Below are positions 47,590-60,581 of a stretch of 64,000 bases of DNA, piece after piece (the first letter of the stretch is position 1; each line of letters opens with the position of its first letter). The stretch is from contig ML133409.1 of NCBI GenBank assembly GCA_003864495.1, positions 964,818 through 1,028,817 of the forward strand, written 5' to 3'. Under the pieces are notes generated by a model. That model did no database searches. It was not told the origin of the DNA and worked only from the letters and a program-made list of their open reading frames with translations. The position numbers and the translations under genes are program-made. The DNA is from Nemopilema nomurai. Taxonomy: Eukaryota > Cnidaria > Scyphozoa > Rhizostomeae > Rhizostomatidae.

Positions 47590-50500
47590 CTCTGCGCCCG
47601 GCCTACGCACGTTCAGAGACCGGCCACCAGTTTCCATGAACTGCAAATAATTTATTGAGGTCATCAGACCTTTGTGCCGAAATGAGCTGTTTTTAGTGAC
47701 TGAGTAAAATATTGAATGAGTTATGAGTCGATTTGCGTCTTAAAGGCCAACCTAGTGTTTCATTTTTTTGCAACAGGAGCTCGTTATTATGTGTCAAAGT
47801 ACCCATGGTTGCCCTGGCCCTTCAAGCTTCAAATTCATTGTAAGTTCACAAAGGGTTTACATGGCGAAAAGCTTTTATCACCAGATGATACTTGCCTGGA
47901 ATGCCAAGAAACTTTTTGCGAATTCGGATTCGTTGCAAAGAAACACTGAAGTTGATTTTGAGGCGTGCCTTGCTAATTCATTGTTTACAAGTATTCACGT
48001 TTTCAGGGCAAATCTGAAATCTGGAGTGGGTGATCGGAGTTTAATAAGCTGAGATTGTGTCTGGATACATAAATGACGAGCCTAAACGGGCCACCTGATA
48101 ATTGCATTGCAAGCATCAATCTCCACAAAAGACGAAACACCACTCAAAGTTCTATTATGTGCTGCGATTGACTAGCTGAAACGAGTCTTCACTGAAAAAC
48201 AGCACTCACCTGAAAAGAGCAAGGTTTCGTAAACACCCAGAGTTGTCAAGTCATAACATCTTGTTTTGACCAACTAGGATTCAGGGCAAAGCCAAGCAGA
48301 ATGTGTGGAAGTCATAACATCATCATTCATCAGCCGTAGGCCGTTCTGGCAGTACAGTGCTTCTACTTTCTCGACTTACACTCCAGGCACGCAACTAGGA
48401 TATTTTGAGGGCAGGGGTTTCGTGGTAGAAATGGGGCATAAAGACATCGGATTTCCATGGGAGTAGGGCGAAATTCACTTCTTTGCTAAAAAGGGCAGGG
48501 GTTGCAACCCCCACAACCCCCCCCCTTAGATGCGCCTAAGTCTAATGTTTGGATATTATCAAAGGACGCAACAACATAATGCCAATGGAATATTTGATAT
48601 AGGTATACGTACATTTCCTAATATCTCTCGATATATGACTCCAATGGCAATCATAAAGTTTATAATGTAAATCAAGTCAATGCTATTTTGACTGACTGGG
48701 GAAAATGCTAAAAAACAGGAATCCCTTAGTCATTCGAAATTCTAAGTTAAAAAGGGACACTCATCTGCAGAAACTAGAGCTTCAACACAGCTGCACCCTC
48801 GCAGTCACCGGAGGAACTGACAATCCGAACATTCAAAGCCTCTTTTCGCAAATGCAAAGCCAGGGCGAGTTTAACAAGAGCAGCGATGGATCGCAGGGGA
48901 GTCGTCCAAAGTACACGTGAAAATCCATTAGAAGTCGCAATGTCGCAATTCATTAGAAGCGAAATACAATAACGTTTTTCCAGTAATAGCTTCACACTTC
49001 ATAGAAGTATCGCGTTAACAAAAAATCTGCAAGTAAAAATGGCCTTTTACTCTGTTTGAAAATGGGAGATGAAATAACATATGGTCACGTAGCGATTTTG
49101 CTAACTGTCCGAAAGTTGCCCAGTTTTAAACAGTTGGGATTATATTTGGAGGACTTTCTGCTACCACCTCCCTAAACAACTTTCCAATGCGTCGGAGATG
49201 CATGTCAGGCAGTATATACTGTAAACAGTGACTCGGTGCTTCTTGCCAGCAAAAAGAGTTATCAGGAAGGCTAACACAGTGAATAACGAGTCTGCACAGT
49301 CTCTGGGCAGTCATAACGAGTTCTGCAATGGACTTTTGTTTAAAGCACTTTGACAGGAGATCGAATTTTATTCTTTTGATTCCTGAGTCTCCAATGGATC
49401 CAGTCGGAATGCACAAAACTGGCGCGATCCTTGCTAACGACTTGCAAGGTCGGGCATTTCGGTTTCACGGGGTAAGCTGTTTTCTACTTTGTAAGAACAG
49501 AGTTGAGCCGCACCACACTAGCTAATGGCTTGGTAATAACGAAAATGGATCGCTTTGCATCTCGTGATCTGCGTTACTCTTTTGCTTTCTCAGCTGCTTT
49601 GCTTATTTTCGTGAATAGTCTTTGTGTTATCTTACATCGTTATAGCGAACATTTGACTATTATTTGTTCTAGCCTGCCCTTCTGCCCTCGTTATAGAACG
49701 TCTTATCAAAATTCGAATAGGTAATTGGGTTCTAGTCAAGTCTTCAGCGCTCTATTTGTAACTTCGACACCGGGAAAGAAATCTAGGCGGAAGAACCACT
49801 GGGGTTAGCAATTTGCATGAGTGACCAATGCGTAGCACTGGGCCTGTAATAACTTAGATCAGGGCCTCCGACAAAGGGGGGCCGGGGGGGCCATGGTCCC
49901 CTCACTTTTTTGTAAAACAATGGAGCTTTTTTAAACATCTTTTGTTATAATTGTTAAAATCTCCCACGGCCCCTCCACTTTCCAACCTGCGTCGGAGCCC
50001 ATGTAGATGCTTAAAGAGAACTTTGGAAATTGGATGGGGGTGCAGTGGTTGGGGAGAATGGAGCATTAGGAATTGCATAAGAAGCAACTTACTATTGACT
50101 TTTGTTTTAATTTCACGATAAGTCCAGGGCTACCGTTACTGCAAAAGCCCCTTGAAGACGCAAACAGATGCATGTGAATCAGACATAATTTCCCCCCAAT
50201 CCCCAAGTACAATGTTGAACATCCACGTAACATTGCACAGACCGCGTGCAAATGCTGTAACCAACAGCATCAAGGGCCATTTTATGAGATCTTCACAGAA
50301 CAGTTAACAAATGCCCCTCACCTCTACAAATTCCGCTACTCATCGACCCCCCATTATTGATTGATGTCCACCCTCCATAACTGATTAATGTCCATAAACT
50401 CAACACTACTTCAAGAAGACAGAGAGGGGGGAACAAACAAAACCTTTAAACCTGTTTTAAGTGCCAAAAGACAAGCGGTAGTGATTGTTGCGTGTTGGTG

Positions 50501-53500
50501 CTTTTAAGACTGTTTGGGTCAGTTTGCAGAACAAGTCTGGTACCCAACTGGATTCTTATGAGAAGCCAAGAAAGATGTTCAGTTTGAAATTAGAGCTGTA
50601 GTTCTCAGGTTCTGTTAGACAACTATACTAATCCCGAAATAAAACTAATTGGCAATTTGCTCTGTTCAAAATTCTCTAAATTGTTCTTGCTATGTAACAC
50701 GATAAGATAATTCGAAACGTTATGTACATTTTTGACAAATCTTGCCATTAATACGTCATACCGGACTGGGCATACTGGTGATGGAAATAAGTGAACCTGA
50801 GACTTCTCAAAGAAATCGATGAACGAAGGAATTGTGAGACGGGGAATGAGAAGGAATTTAATGGTTAGACAAAAAGGAGGCACACAAACTGCCGTTAAGG
50901 GCAGAGCAACGCCCTGCTGTAGCAACAGGGTTTCGCTGGCGCTCGGGGGCATAAGGAAGAAGCGATGGATGGCATGGCATCGATGGCTCCCCTATGATGG
51001 ATCCCCTGGCATTTTGTCGTAGGATGGTGCAGTGGTATGACGGAAGAATTTCTGGGAGTTTCTGGATTAGCATTCTTTGACCTTCGCACTCTGCATGGTA
51101 ATTCGAAGAATCAGGCAACCATGTCAAGTGTGTGTGACTAAAATGGTATTGTTGGCAGGGATACTATTTTCATCGGTCACTTAGGTAAACCAGAAGAGTG
51201 ATATTATCAAAGATAAGGACGGGATTTCGCGGTCGCACAGAAATAGCTTGGCTTTCGTCAAATCTCGAGATTGAAGCTGTGGAGGAGAAGGTCGTTCATC
51301 TCCTGTTACTTGGGACAGTTTGGCGCACAAAATCGTTTCTGTTGCCCAACTGATTGCAACTTGGGAACATGTTGTCGCTGGTAGCAAAGCATTCAAAACT
51401 GTTGCTAATGATGGGCTTCATGCAATTTAAATTGCACTGATTTACTCAATCTTTGAGCAGGTAAAGGATGCCAAATTGCTCCAGCCGATGAGACACCAGT
51501 TCTACTGCCAAGACAACAAAGTGACAAAAGGTGGGCATTCTGTTGCGGTCAGCACTGACGACTGAAAGGAAGAGACTGGCACTTAGTAATTGACAATCAA
51601 ATATCGTCAGAAGAAAGACGACCTCGGATTTCCAGCTAAGCCAGCGTATGGCCCAGTTATACTCAGGTTAAGCCGTTTTCAAACAAAAGTCGCCTTGGTA
51701 AAAAGGCAGGGACTATTCCATTTGCACCAATGAAGGCTAAAGGATTTCAATTACAGTGGGAAATCTGCTCAAAGTACTATGATCTTACATACCTAATCGC
51801 TTGTTTGGATCAATGGGACGTCCTAGGCATAAATAATGACTACACTCCTACTCTTTCATCGACTGTTACAAACCAGGCTCTGGAGCCTTGGCCCAGAGAC
51901 TGTGTGGTTACAGGGCATCCCTATTCAGCCAGTGTCAGTGTGAAGATAGTAAAGATTGCTTGAGAATGAGGCGGATCACGGATTAGAGAATGTCAAATGC
52001 AATAGAACTCGGCATTACACCAATGACAGCACAGGCTCCCAGAAATATTCGCTAACAGCTAAAAACTATTCGGATTTCGGAGACAGATTGTGATCGGGAG
52101 AAGAAAGCAAAGATGAAAGAATGCAGGGGGGAATGAAGGAGTCAAGGGAAGAGATTCAAAGGGGCGCATAGCCACACTGCCCGATAATTAGCATACCCCT
52201 ATCACTATGCAACTGGAAAATAAATGAAAACTCGGAAAATGTTAAGAATATCAAAATTGATTATAGCATTGTACGATTTAGAGCAAATCGTTTTCAATTT
52301 TTATCTATCTTTGAAACCGCTTCTGATGACAGTTACGGCTCCTTGTAAATGTCATTGAAATGCACTGTGCATTATATTGACAATGGCAAAAAAGGTGCTT
52401 AGGACAAATGGCTCGTTACTCACAATGTCACAATATCCTTGAATCATTCATTGTATTAAAGTGTATTTATTTATTTTAGAGTGAAAAGAGTATTTGAATG
52501 CTGCACTCCTTAAAATCTAACATCTTTGATTCAACTAGCCCTGTAATTAGGCGGGTTTGGCAAAATGTTTTGAAACAAATTTTGAAAATTAGAAGTGAGT
52601 GGTGTAAGGGCACAGTTAGGCGGAAGATTCTTCGTCCGTGAATGGCAGATGCTTCAATGAACCTTAACCGAATTTAAGGATAAAAAAGGTCACAGGTTGG
52701 GTGTGACTTGGTTATATTTGCATACATTTTACACGGATTGCTCCAAAAGGCCAGAAATTCTGGATCCAAAATAGAGCCAAGCTACCCAGTTAAAACCAAC
52801 GAAACTTTAAACTTCATTTGAATTCTGTTGCTTGTCAATTGATTACTTAACACTCACTGTAATACCCTTTTCTCAGATTAGCTTCACTTTAAAGAATCAA
52901 AATAATCATTTGGTATTTTCAGGACACAAATTATCACCACATTTCCAAGGCTTCACTTGCTGCAGCTTGAGTTGCCGTGTCTGTAACTTTTCACCAAAGC
53001 AAATCATTTAACGTGGAATTAGCGGACTCAAAATACAATCCCTTGCAGGCATGTTACAGTCGAAGCCCACCAATGAAGTGTTGGTTGTTGGCGCCGGTAT
53101 GTCATTTGCGAAGTGTACCGTCCGGAGAACTGGGAACTAGACTACAGTTCGCCATGCCAAAGGCTCTGAGCCCAAGGCTGGGTTCACGAAAGCAGACGAT
53201 TCTTTACACGAAATGTAACTTTAATCCCGAACACGCCAAAGAGTACATAAAGGGAATGTGATTTGACTTGTGTGTGAAGGGTTAATTCGTTATCACTTAA
53301 TCGCATAGCTAATTGCTCGATTTCGGGTGTGTGCTACGCGCAATCGTCAGGGGTCTTTACCTCTACGAAAATATTTGGATAATTAAGAAGTTACTGGTGC
53401 ACAGTTACAGGGAATATCTGCAACGCTGTTGGCAGAGCAATGGTTGATGGCGATGTTTGTGTGGAGAAACTGTGACGTGTTGCAAAGCCGGGCGTTACGA

Positions 53501-53640
53501 ACATTATTGGGCGACTCAGCGGAGATAGGTGGGACACTTAAAGAAATCTTTGTATGGCTACTCAGACTACACCTGTCAATCAAATAATGGATTAAGAGAC
53601 CGGTTCCCTTTCTGAATCAGCGACAAAAGAGGTTGTTGTA
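47590..53640. other. Intergenic, no gene recognised
   Basis: Several open frames of 60-96 residues on both strands have no recognisable motif. One on the plus strand at 49328-49470 ends at a donor-like CACGGG/GTAAGC and could be an orphan exon. C- and G-runs occur near 48518 and 49876. The right end is the 5' flank of the Barx gene. Confidence 0.4.
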
Positions 53641-53655
53641 GAACCGCAGATGGAG

Positions 53656-53663
53656 TATATAAA
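53656..53663 (+). promoter_or_regulatory. TATA box of the Barx-like gene
   Basis: TATATAAA lies 374 bp upstream of the chosen ATG, with TTAGTTTG about 30 bp further downstream as a possible start site. Promoter role is inferred from position. Confidence 0.5.
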
Positions 53664-54029
53664 CGTTCGCCAGACTCCGGATTGTTAGTTTGTTCTTTGA
53701 TCTCAGCTGGGAAATAAACTATAAATAAGACCATTGCAGGAAACACAATAGAAATATTGATCCTCGCAATTCAGTTTATTAGCATCGCCTTGCGATCGCA
53801 CGATTGGGGTTTTGGAAGTGGCACACACTCATACGCAGACACACAAGAGGAGCATCGCATTGGAGAGGTTTGTAGCCAGTATCGGAGCCATAACTGTTTG
53901 CTGTTGTGAAGCCAATATTGAACTGACGGGAAAATAAGACACCTCTGGCTCATTGCATACTGCCCCTTGCACAGAGAAGGTGCAAAAACGGTTAGGATTG
54001 CCAAAGCGTGTATTGCCACTACACCAAAG

Positions 54030-57000
54030 ATGTATTGTCAACAGCAATACCCATACCAAACGGAGCATCCGCATCAGCAGCACGCGGCCGCAAGCGTTTA
54101 CGGCGTACAGCACATGTCGAGCTACGCGGCGCAAAACTACGTCACTGGGCCAACCCCGTATTCGCCACCGTCCGACCGCCCCTCTCCGCCGTCATTCAGG
54201 ATAGAAGACATTCTACTGCAAAGCCGAAATGGACACATGCCCGCGTACAACATCCCGCACACCAACGGCTTCTCTAGTCCTACTTCGCCGAGTATAGGGC
54301 ATAGTTTCTCATACCGACTCCCTCATGGGGTTGGACACCAGCACGAAGGCTCGATTGGCATGCCCGTTACCATGCATAGTTGTGTTGCAGCGAGTGAAAA
54401 AGATTATCAAGGTAAGGCCTTCCCAGAAAAGCATTTCTGATTACAGACGTCAGAGCTAACGATTCTGCTATTTTTAACTAACTAAATATTTGCTGTATTT
54501 AAGTGTGGGTTGATCTGAAATGAAGAACCTTTGGCCGCCCTTATTGCTACACCAGTATCAACAATAACCTCGATGTTACATTGCAAGATACTTTTGGAAT
54601 TCAACGCATCAGCGAAATCCTAACATTGGCGAAGCACCTATTATGCTCATTTCCCCTATCATCAGCTGCTTATTTTGTCATTTTGGGGGAGCGTTGCTCG
54701 GGGACATTGGGGCATTAGAAGCAGTCCGAACCATTTTTCAATTGCAACGTACATTGTTTTGGGTCTTTCTCAAAGTCGCTCTGACAAGTAAGGAACTTCA
54801 AATTGACCCTAAATTGTCAGGAAAATTACTTGACTTGAAGTATTGAAGTGCATGGTACCTCTTGGCTCAATGCTACAAGGAGCGCGAAAAAGAAAGGAGT
54901 ATTTGTCCATGACAGAAAGTTCAATTCTAATTAGCTGTTGAAACGTATTTGAGTTGTTTCATATTCATGTCTTGGTCAATAAGGACTTTTTCCCTAGTTA
55001 ATAGATCGCAGCCTCATGATAACTGATTACCCAAAGCCCCAATCATTGAGATACGTAATCGGCGAAACTCGGGAGTGAGCGCATTTTATCACTCATACTT
55101 TTGGGTTACCCCACGACATCTCCAAAATGAATGTACAGTGAATGCTTTCATAATATGTCTTCTAGAACAATAAGTCTTCTTGGTTGCACCTAAACTGTTA
55201 GTCATAACGTACAATTTTCTACGGGAGACTCCGCTCAAGGCCTGACACATAATTTGGCGACGACAAGGATGATATTCCTTCTGTTGACAGACATGCCACT
55301 TTCAACTATCTGCGCAAAACCATCGAAGTGGTTCCGTTATGCGGAGAAACAAGTTAATGATAGTCTTACCACAAGAGTTTCCTTCCCTTTTAAATCTGTC
55401 TCTGTTCTTAACAACTGATAACTGATAATGTTGACAAGAATTCCATTTCCAAGGGCATGCACAGCTTCGAGTCCACGCGTATAAGAAACATCGCCATGGT
55501 GCATTCCTTACGCGTTGTTGTGTAGCCATGCAGATTATCGCATAGAACTACATTAGCATCAATGCTACATTCAACATTAAGAGATTTCTAATTGCACTCG
55601 GTGTCTGTTTTAATATCACTGCATAATCGACGCACAAATCGCCGATTTTGACATCTAATTTCAGTTATGACACATCTTTTTAAACTGAAAGTAGTTGACA
55701 ATGATCTTTACTGTTCCACGCTATTATGCACACGGGAAGGAAATGGCGTTTTTTTTCTCCATGTCGTCATGCTAAAAGGTTCTTTCAAAATGAAGTCCAC
55801 TGAGACATAGTGGTGCCAAGAGCTCAAAGTATGTTTAAAGAGTTTAATGATGAAATGCTGAATAACCAGGGTAAGGAAATCAGGCATCATTTGCCAGTTG
55901 CAACAATTGCATTCGCTGCTCTCTAGCCAGAAAATATTGAGCTTTGAAAGTTTGATATCTACCTAGGAAAGAAAGTGTTATAGCAAGAAATAACACTTTA
56001 AAATATCATACATCTATCTACCTTCACACAACCTTTATAATCATGATCTGATATTTTACCATGAGTTTTAGGATATAAAATATATGTTTGAGGCTAAAAA
56101 CATTTTTTTGGTTAAAAATGGCAGTAGAACGGGTGTTAACCTACATCTCTAAGGCAATTCAAAGCATTTCCTTGTAGGATTTAACATCCAGTTGCACACA
56201 ACAAATCAAAAAAAGAGGTTCTGTTTTGAAGAATTGTATCATGATGTGTGGAATAAAACAAAGGTCTCATAATCTTATAACACCCTTCTAACTGACGCTG
56301 ATCATGCAACGGAAGAACTTTTTTGATGTTTTCTCACTAAACTTTAACCATATTACATTCTCGTGTACCATAGTTCAGCGAAAATGGAGAGTTGGGTCGC
56401 TTGATGTATATTTGCAAAGGAGGGACTGTTTGTAAAAACGTATTTAGCTTTTTTACCCAAAATGTATCAAAGGCATTATCTCGTAGCTTATGTAAACGAT
56501 TAACCTTGGTGTGAAATAAAAAAGAACATAAAGAAACTGAGAGTTAAAGAGCAGGGATTCTTCAAAACACTTAATGTCAGTTTATTTACACTAAATATTC
56601 TCAGTTTTTGCAGCATGAACCTTTATAGGAACACTTTCCTGGCTTCCTACGCTATGATAAAGGCAGACAATGTAAAACGATAAATGAGCTAATGGGAAAT
56701 TTGGTTTTCCTTAAGATGACTTTTGATTTATATGTGAATGACAATATTTGTTCAACATTTGCTGAAAGATAAAGTATGTAAGGCGTTTGCACCTAAAATG
56801 TAGACAATTTTAGGTACCAGAAGTCATGCAAATGTGTCGCTATTTTATAAATCGCATGCCAGTCGCTGAGAGCTTTAAACTCGGAAAGTTGCAGACACTT
56901 TAGATTACATAAATAGAAACACGCAAACCTTTGGACGTTGGCCCCTAAAAATAGGAGCCACGCGAAACGCCATTTCACATTTTTGGTAGCTAATTTCAAG

Positions 57001-60000
57001 CAGCTACGAGTACACTTTTCCTAACGGCTGGTAACTTGAAAACAGCTAATTTTATGCTCCTCAAAGGATTCTGTCTATATGTTATGATGAATATTTTTCT
57101 GTTACAACATTCAGTTGCTAAAATGAGTATATATTCTGTATAAAAGTTTAATCAAAAGTAATTGTCCGTGCTTCCAAACGTTATGTTTCTTACTAATTAG
57201 GGTGATTTTGAGATTCAGGGATTTATTTATATGTGATCGAATGCAAAACGATAACCAACAGTGGGTGTAACAAGCTGTTTATTTGGGTCGGAAATATCAA
57301 GAATTAGAACCCATAACAGAAACTAGTTCCATTTTCAATCATGTTTGATAGTTCGCTAAATAGTGCACCAAGAATATATCCAATCGTGGAAATTTTCTAA
57401 CTAAAAACCTTGTTCTTGGACTAAACGGAGCCTACAAGTCAAATTTCTGAAGTGCAGAACAAAAGCAAGCCGTTTTTCTATTTTCATTAAAACATATTCA
57501 ACTTTTGGCTCAATAATTGGTTTACTTTGGCATGCAAATTGAAATGCGATTTGCACTCCACTTACTGGATAAAGACAATACGTCAGAAGCACGTAGCCTT
57601 GCAAACAATTGTTTCGGTGGCAATTGTGAAGAATTTTGAAGTCAGGTTTGTTGTCGCAGCTATCAGCTCCACTTTGCATTCACCTTAAACATCGACGCCA
57701 TTTCGCAATACAAATGATCCCTCTGTAAACAATTAATCCGCGATGCTGCTAACACTCCTCCGCAACTATTTGTTTTGCCACTGTGCGCAGACTATGACAA
57801 ACATCCCAGGTCATCAGTGCTTTTAACGTCATGATGGGCCTCAGGTCAGAATACTGCAATTGGCTAATTGTCAAGCCAAAACCAATGTTCTTGCCACAGC
57901 GCTCTCAACTACTATCGTTGCAGAACTATGATGACTAGGCTTGTTCTTGCACGACTGTGGTATCGCGGCAGAAACACGTATTGCACATGCTAATTTTATT
58001 TTTTGGTAAGCACATTTGCAGTGTTTAATGAAAAGTCTTAAACAAGAAAAGTAAATGTTCAAGAACTTGTTCTTATGTTTATACAAAATTTTCTTGGTAA
58101 ACTACTACACGCTTTTTTTATAAGGAACCTACCTCAAGGCCTAGTTCCAAAAGTTCCCAATTCGTAGACCTCAAATCATCAGATTTTAGTACCAAAGCCT
58201 TAACACTTAATAGAGAGAGGGGCGAGACAGCATATGCAGAAACTACTGAATGAAGCACTTGACACACGAATAGTAAACAATCTTTGCGAGTATTGGCTGC
58301 AAATGAATGGAACCGGCTTTTTAGTTCTTGATGCTTACTGTTATAAAAATATTTCAAATCGAAAAGTTCCTTAGTGATTTCGTCTTTAGCAGTATAAGTT
58401 CTTTAAATATTTGGGCTTTCTATATGTAGGTTCCTTATAAAGTGGTTCCTTACAAAAAAGCGTGTATAAGGCAGAAAGAATATCTCAGCAACCTTAATAC
58501 TCATAACCAAGTCATTCAAAAGCAATTTCGGTACGCAAAAATCTCAAGCTCCAAACAGTTGTAGCCTCAAACAATTGATTTTACTATTCGACTCAAATTC
58601 CAAATCAAGGAAAATCAGTTATTTTAATCGAATTATGTCGACCAGCCTCATGTCATGAAAGAAACTATTTAGAAACAATGAATAAGACTTAAAATATTAC
58701 AGTCAGTGGGGCTATAGAAATTTTCGAAGCATAAAGTCGCAAGAAGCAGTACAATGAAGATGAATCGTCAGAAGATGAATATGCGATCGATGTTTCTGAC
58801 AACATACACCTTGTCCTTCATGCCAAATGGTGTAGTACCTCTTGCGTTATTAGGTTAAAAGCATCAAACAGGAGGCAAAATGATTTTGCTTCACAGACTT
58901 CATCTAAAGTAAGCGCATGGTTTGTTTCGCTATGCAATACGATGTGATACGTTACTTGAATTTCTGCGAAGGAGAAGGCAATAAAAGCAACGGTAGTATA
59001 GGTGTACATAGGGTTATATTAAAGTAATATAGGTGAAGGCAGTGAAAGCCGTTCATTTCTCGACTTATTCCACTTTGCAACAACCATGGAAGCAAAAAAG
59101 ACGGAAAATCATCAACATCGTGTAAAAAGCACCCTTTAATGACTTAATTGATGGGTGGACGTGGAAAAGTATTGGAAATTATGACAGTAATGAGGATAGT
59201 TGTCGTATGTGTATAATCAAGAGCATGGAACACTTGCATGTATGACTTAAGTGTGAACCTGGAGAGATTGCTGATTCATTTAATCCATCCAGACATGGTA
59301 ATGTGCTGTGGAATAGCCCTTTAGGTCTATTTTTAAGACGTCGCTTTCAACATTTCGCCAGTTATGAACAACTCTTGCAGGCAAAGATAACTGATGATCG
59401 CCTAATGTACGATTGACTGTGTTCCAGCAGTAGTAAATGGCGTTAGAAATAGCCACGAGCGATAAGAGTTGTGCAGGGGATCTCGACTCTGTGGTAATCG
59501 TCTTTACATTGTTAATGGCGCCCTTTAGATCTATGCAAGGACTCCGACAGGTTAAACGTTTTCTTGAAATCGTCATTTTGATCTACAACAGTAATGTAAT
59601 TTTGGTAATCCGCGAAAACCCTTTCTCTATACCGACCAGTTTAGAGTCTCGCGAATATTGCTTTCTTTGGTATTGTTTGCTTACCTACATTCCAAACAGT
59701 GCATTTACGTAAAGATTTTCAAAAACTTTGCACGTTGTTAACGTGCATGAACCCGGGACCTTTGGGACTTTTAGTTTATTAAACAGCTACAGCTGTCAAA
59801 GTCCACAACAAAGGTTTACATGCAACTGGCCGGCCGAATCCAAATTTGCAGCCGGGTGACTTTGACGGGAACAACGTTCAGAGCAAGTTGACATGAGTTG
59901 TTGGTGACGAAACAAGCACACGAAACGGGCTTATTATTAACAAGTCCTATCGTAAACAAGCCCTAACGTAAACAAGCCCTAACGTAAACAAGCCCAAGCG

Positions 60001-60581
60001 CAAGAAAACTTTACTCAAGAGAACGAATATGGGAAATTTACTTAGCTCATAGCATTTTCGTTGAATCAAATTATTTAAGTATTTCTTATATTGTTCTGAA
60101 ATCCCATTACTTGTGAAGCCTTGATATTTCATGTCATGGTGTAAAATGTAAACTGTATAAAGAACTTTGATATGAAGCAGAACTGTTATGAAAGCTACTT
60201 AGATGTATTTGCTTAAAATAGTTCGTTTTGCATATTCCAGGCCCAAGTCCATCCGTCCTAAGCACGCTGCCCGTTTACTTCCGATTGAAGCCAACCCTTC
60301 GAACTGCAAGCGGAAGAAAATGCAGGAAACCGCGCACAGTTTTCTCGGAATTGCAGCTCATGGTGCTGAACAGAGAGTTCAACGAGCACAAATACCTCTC
60401 AACACCGCAACGGACAAAACTAGCTGAACGACTTGGACTAAACCAGACCCAAGTGAAAACGTGGTTCCAGAACAGAAGGATGAAATGGAAGAAAGAAACG
60501 ACTGAGGGGGAGAGGAAAGACAACTTTGAAGGAGAAGTACATTCCGACTCCGAGCTTTCAAACCAGGACGACAGTTGCTAA
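54030..60581 (+). CDS. Barx: Barx-like homeobox transcription factor, 2 exons
   Basis: A nuclear DNA-binding regulator of the Antp/NK-like class. Exon 1 is 54030-54411 (donor GTAAGG) and exon 2 is 60241-60581 (acceptor TATTCCAG); the phase-1 junction restores Gly128, giving 240 residues. The N-terminal part is rich in Q, P, S, Y and H and carries SFRIEDILL (55-63), an eh1-type Groucho-binding motif placed like the one in Barx proteins. The homeodomain is at about 155-214: RTVFSELQLM, HKYLSTPQR, then VKTWFQNRRMKWKK, with Gln50 and Asn51. RTVF.ELQLM and YLSTP.R are Barx signatures. Position 49 is Phe where vertebrate Barx has Tyr. The acidic tail is EVHSDSELSNQDDSC. I start at 54030 because the 21 upstream in-frame residues (ATG at 53967) look non-conserved. 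BarH-like genes are the next best candidates. Confidence 0.93.
54412..60240 (+). other. Barx-like gene intron (5.8 kb)
   Basis: A long intron bounded by GTAAGG and TTCCAG. It contains MITE copy B. Otherwise I see only AT-rich sequence with no supported exon on either strand. Long introns of developmental homeobox genes often hold enhancers, but none can be identified by eye here. Confidence 0.85.
58108..58464. mobile_element. MITE copy B (357 bp) in Barx intron
   Basis: Begins CACGCTTTTTTTATAAGGAA and ends AAAAAAGCGTG, with TA on both sides (58106-58107 and 58465-58466), a clean TA target duplication. It aligns with copy A at 33866 but lacks an internal segment of about 50 bp after ATCAGATTTTAGTACCAAA. 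Non-coding; needs a transposase in trans. Confidence 0.88.

Noticed and set aside
50858..51127. 89-aa minus-strand ORF in a GC-rich patch
   Set aside because: No recognisable domain and no splice context; overlapping open frames on both strands suggest composition rather than coding.
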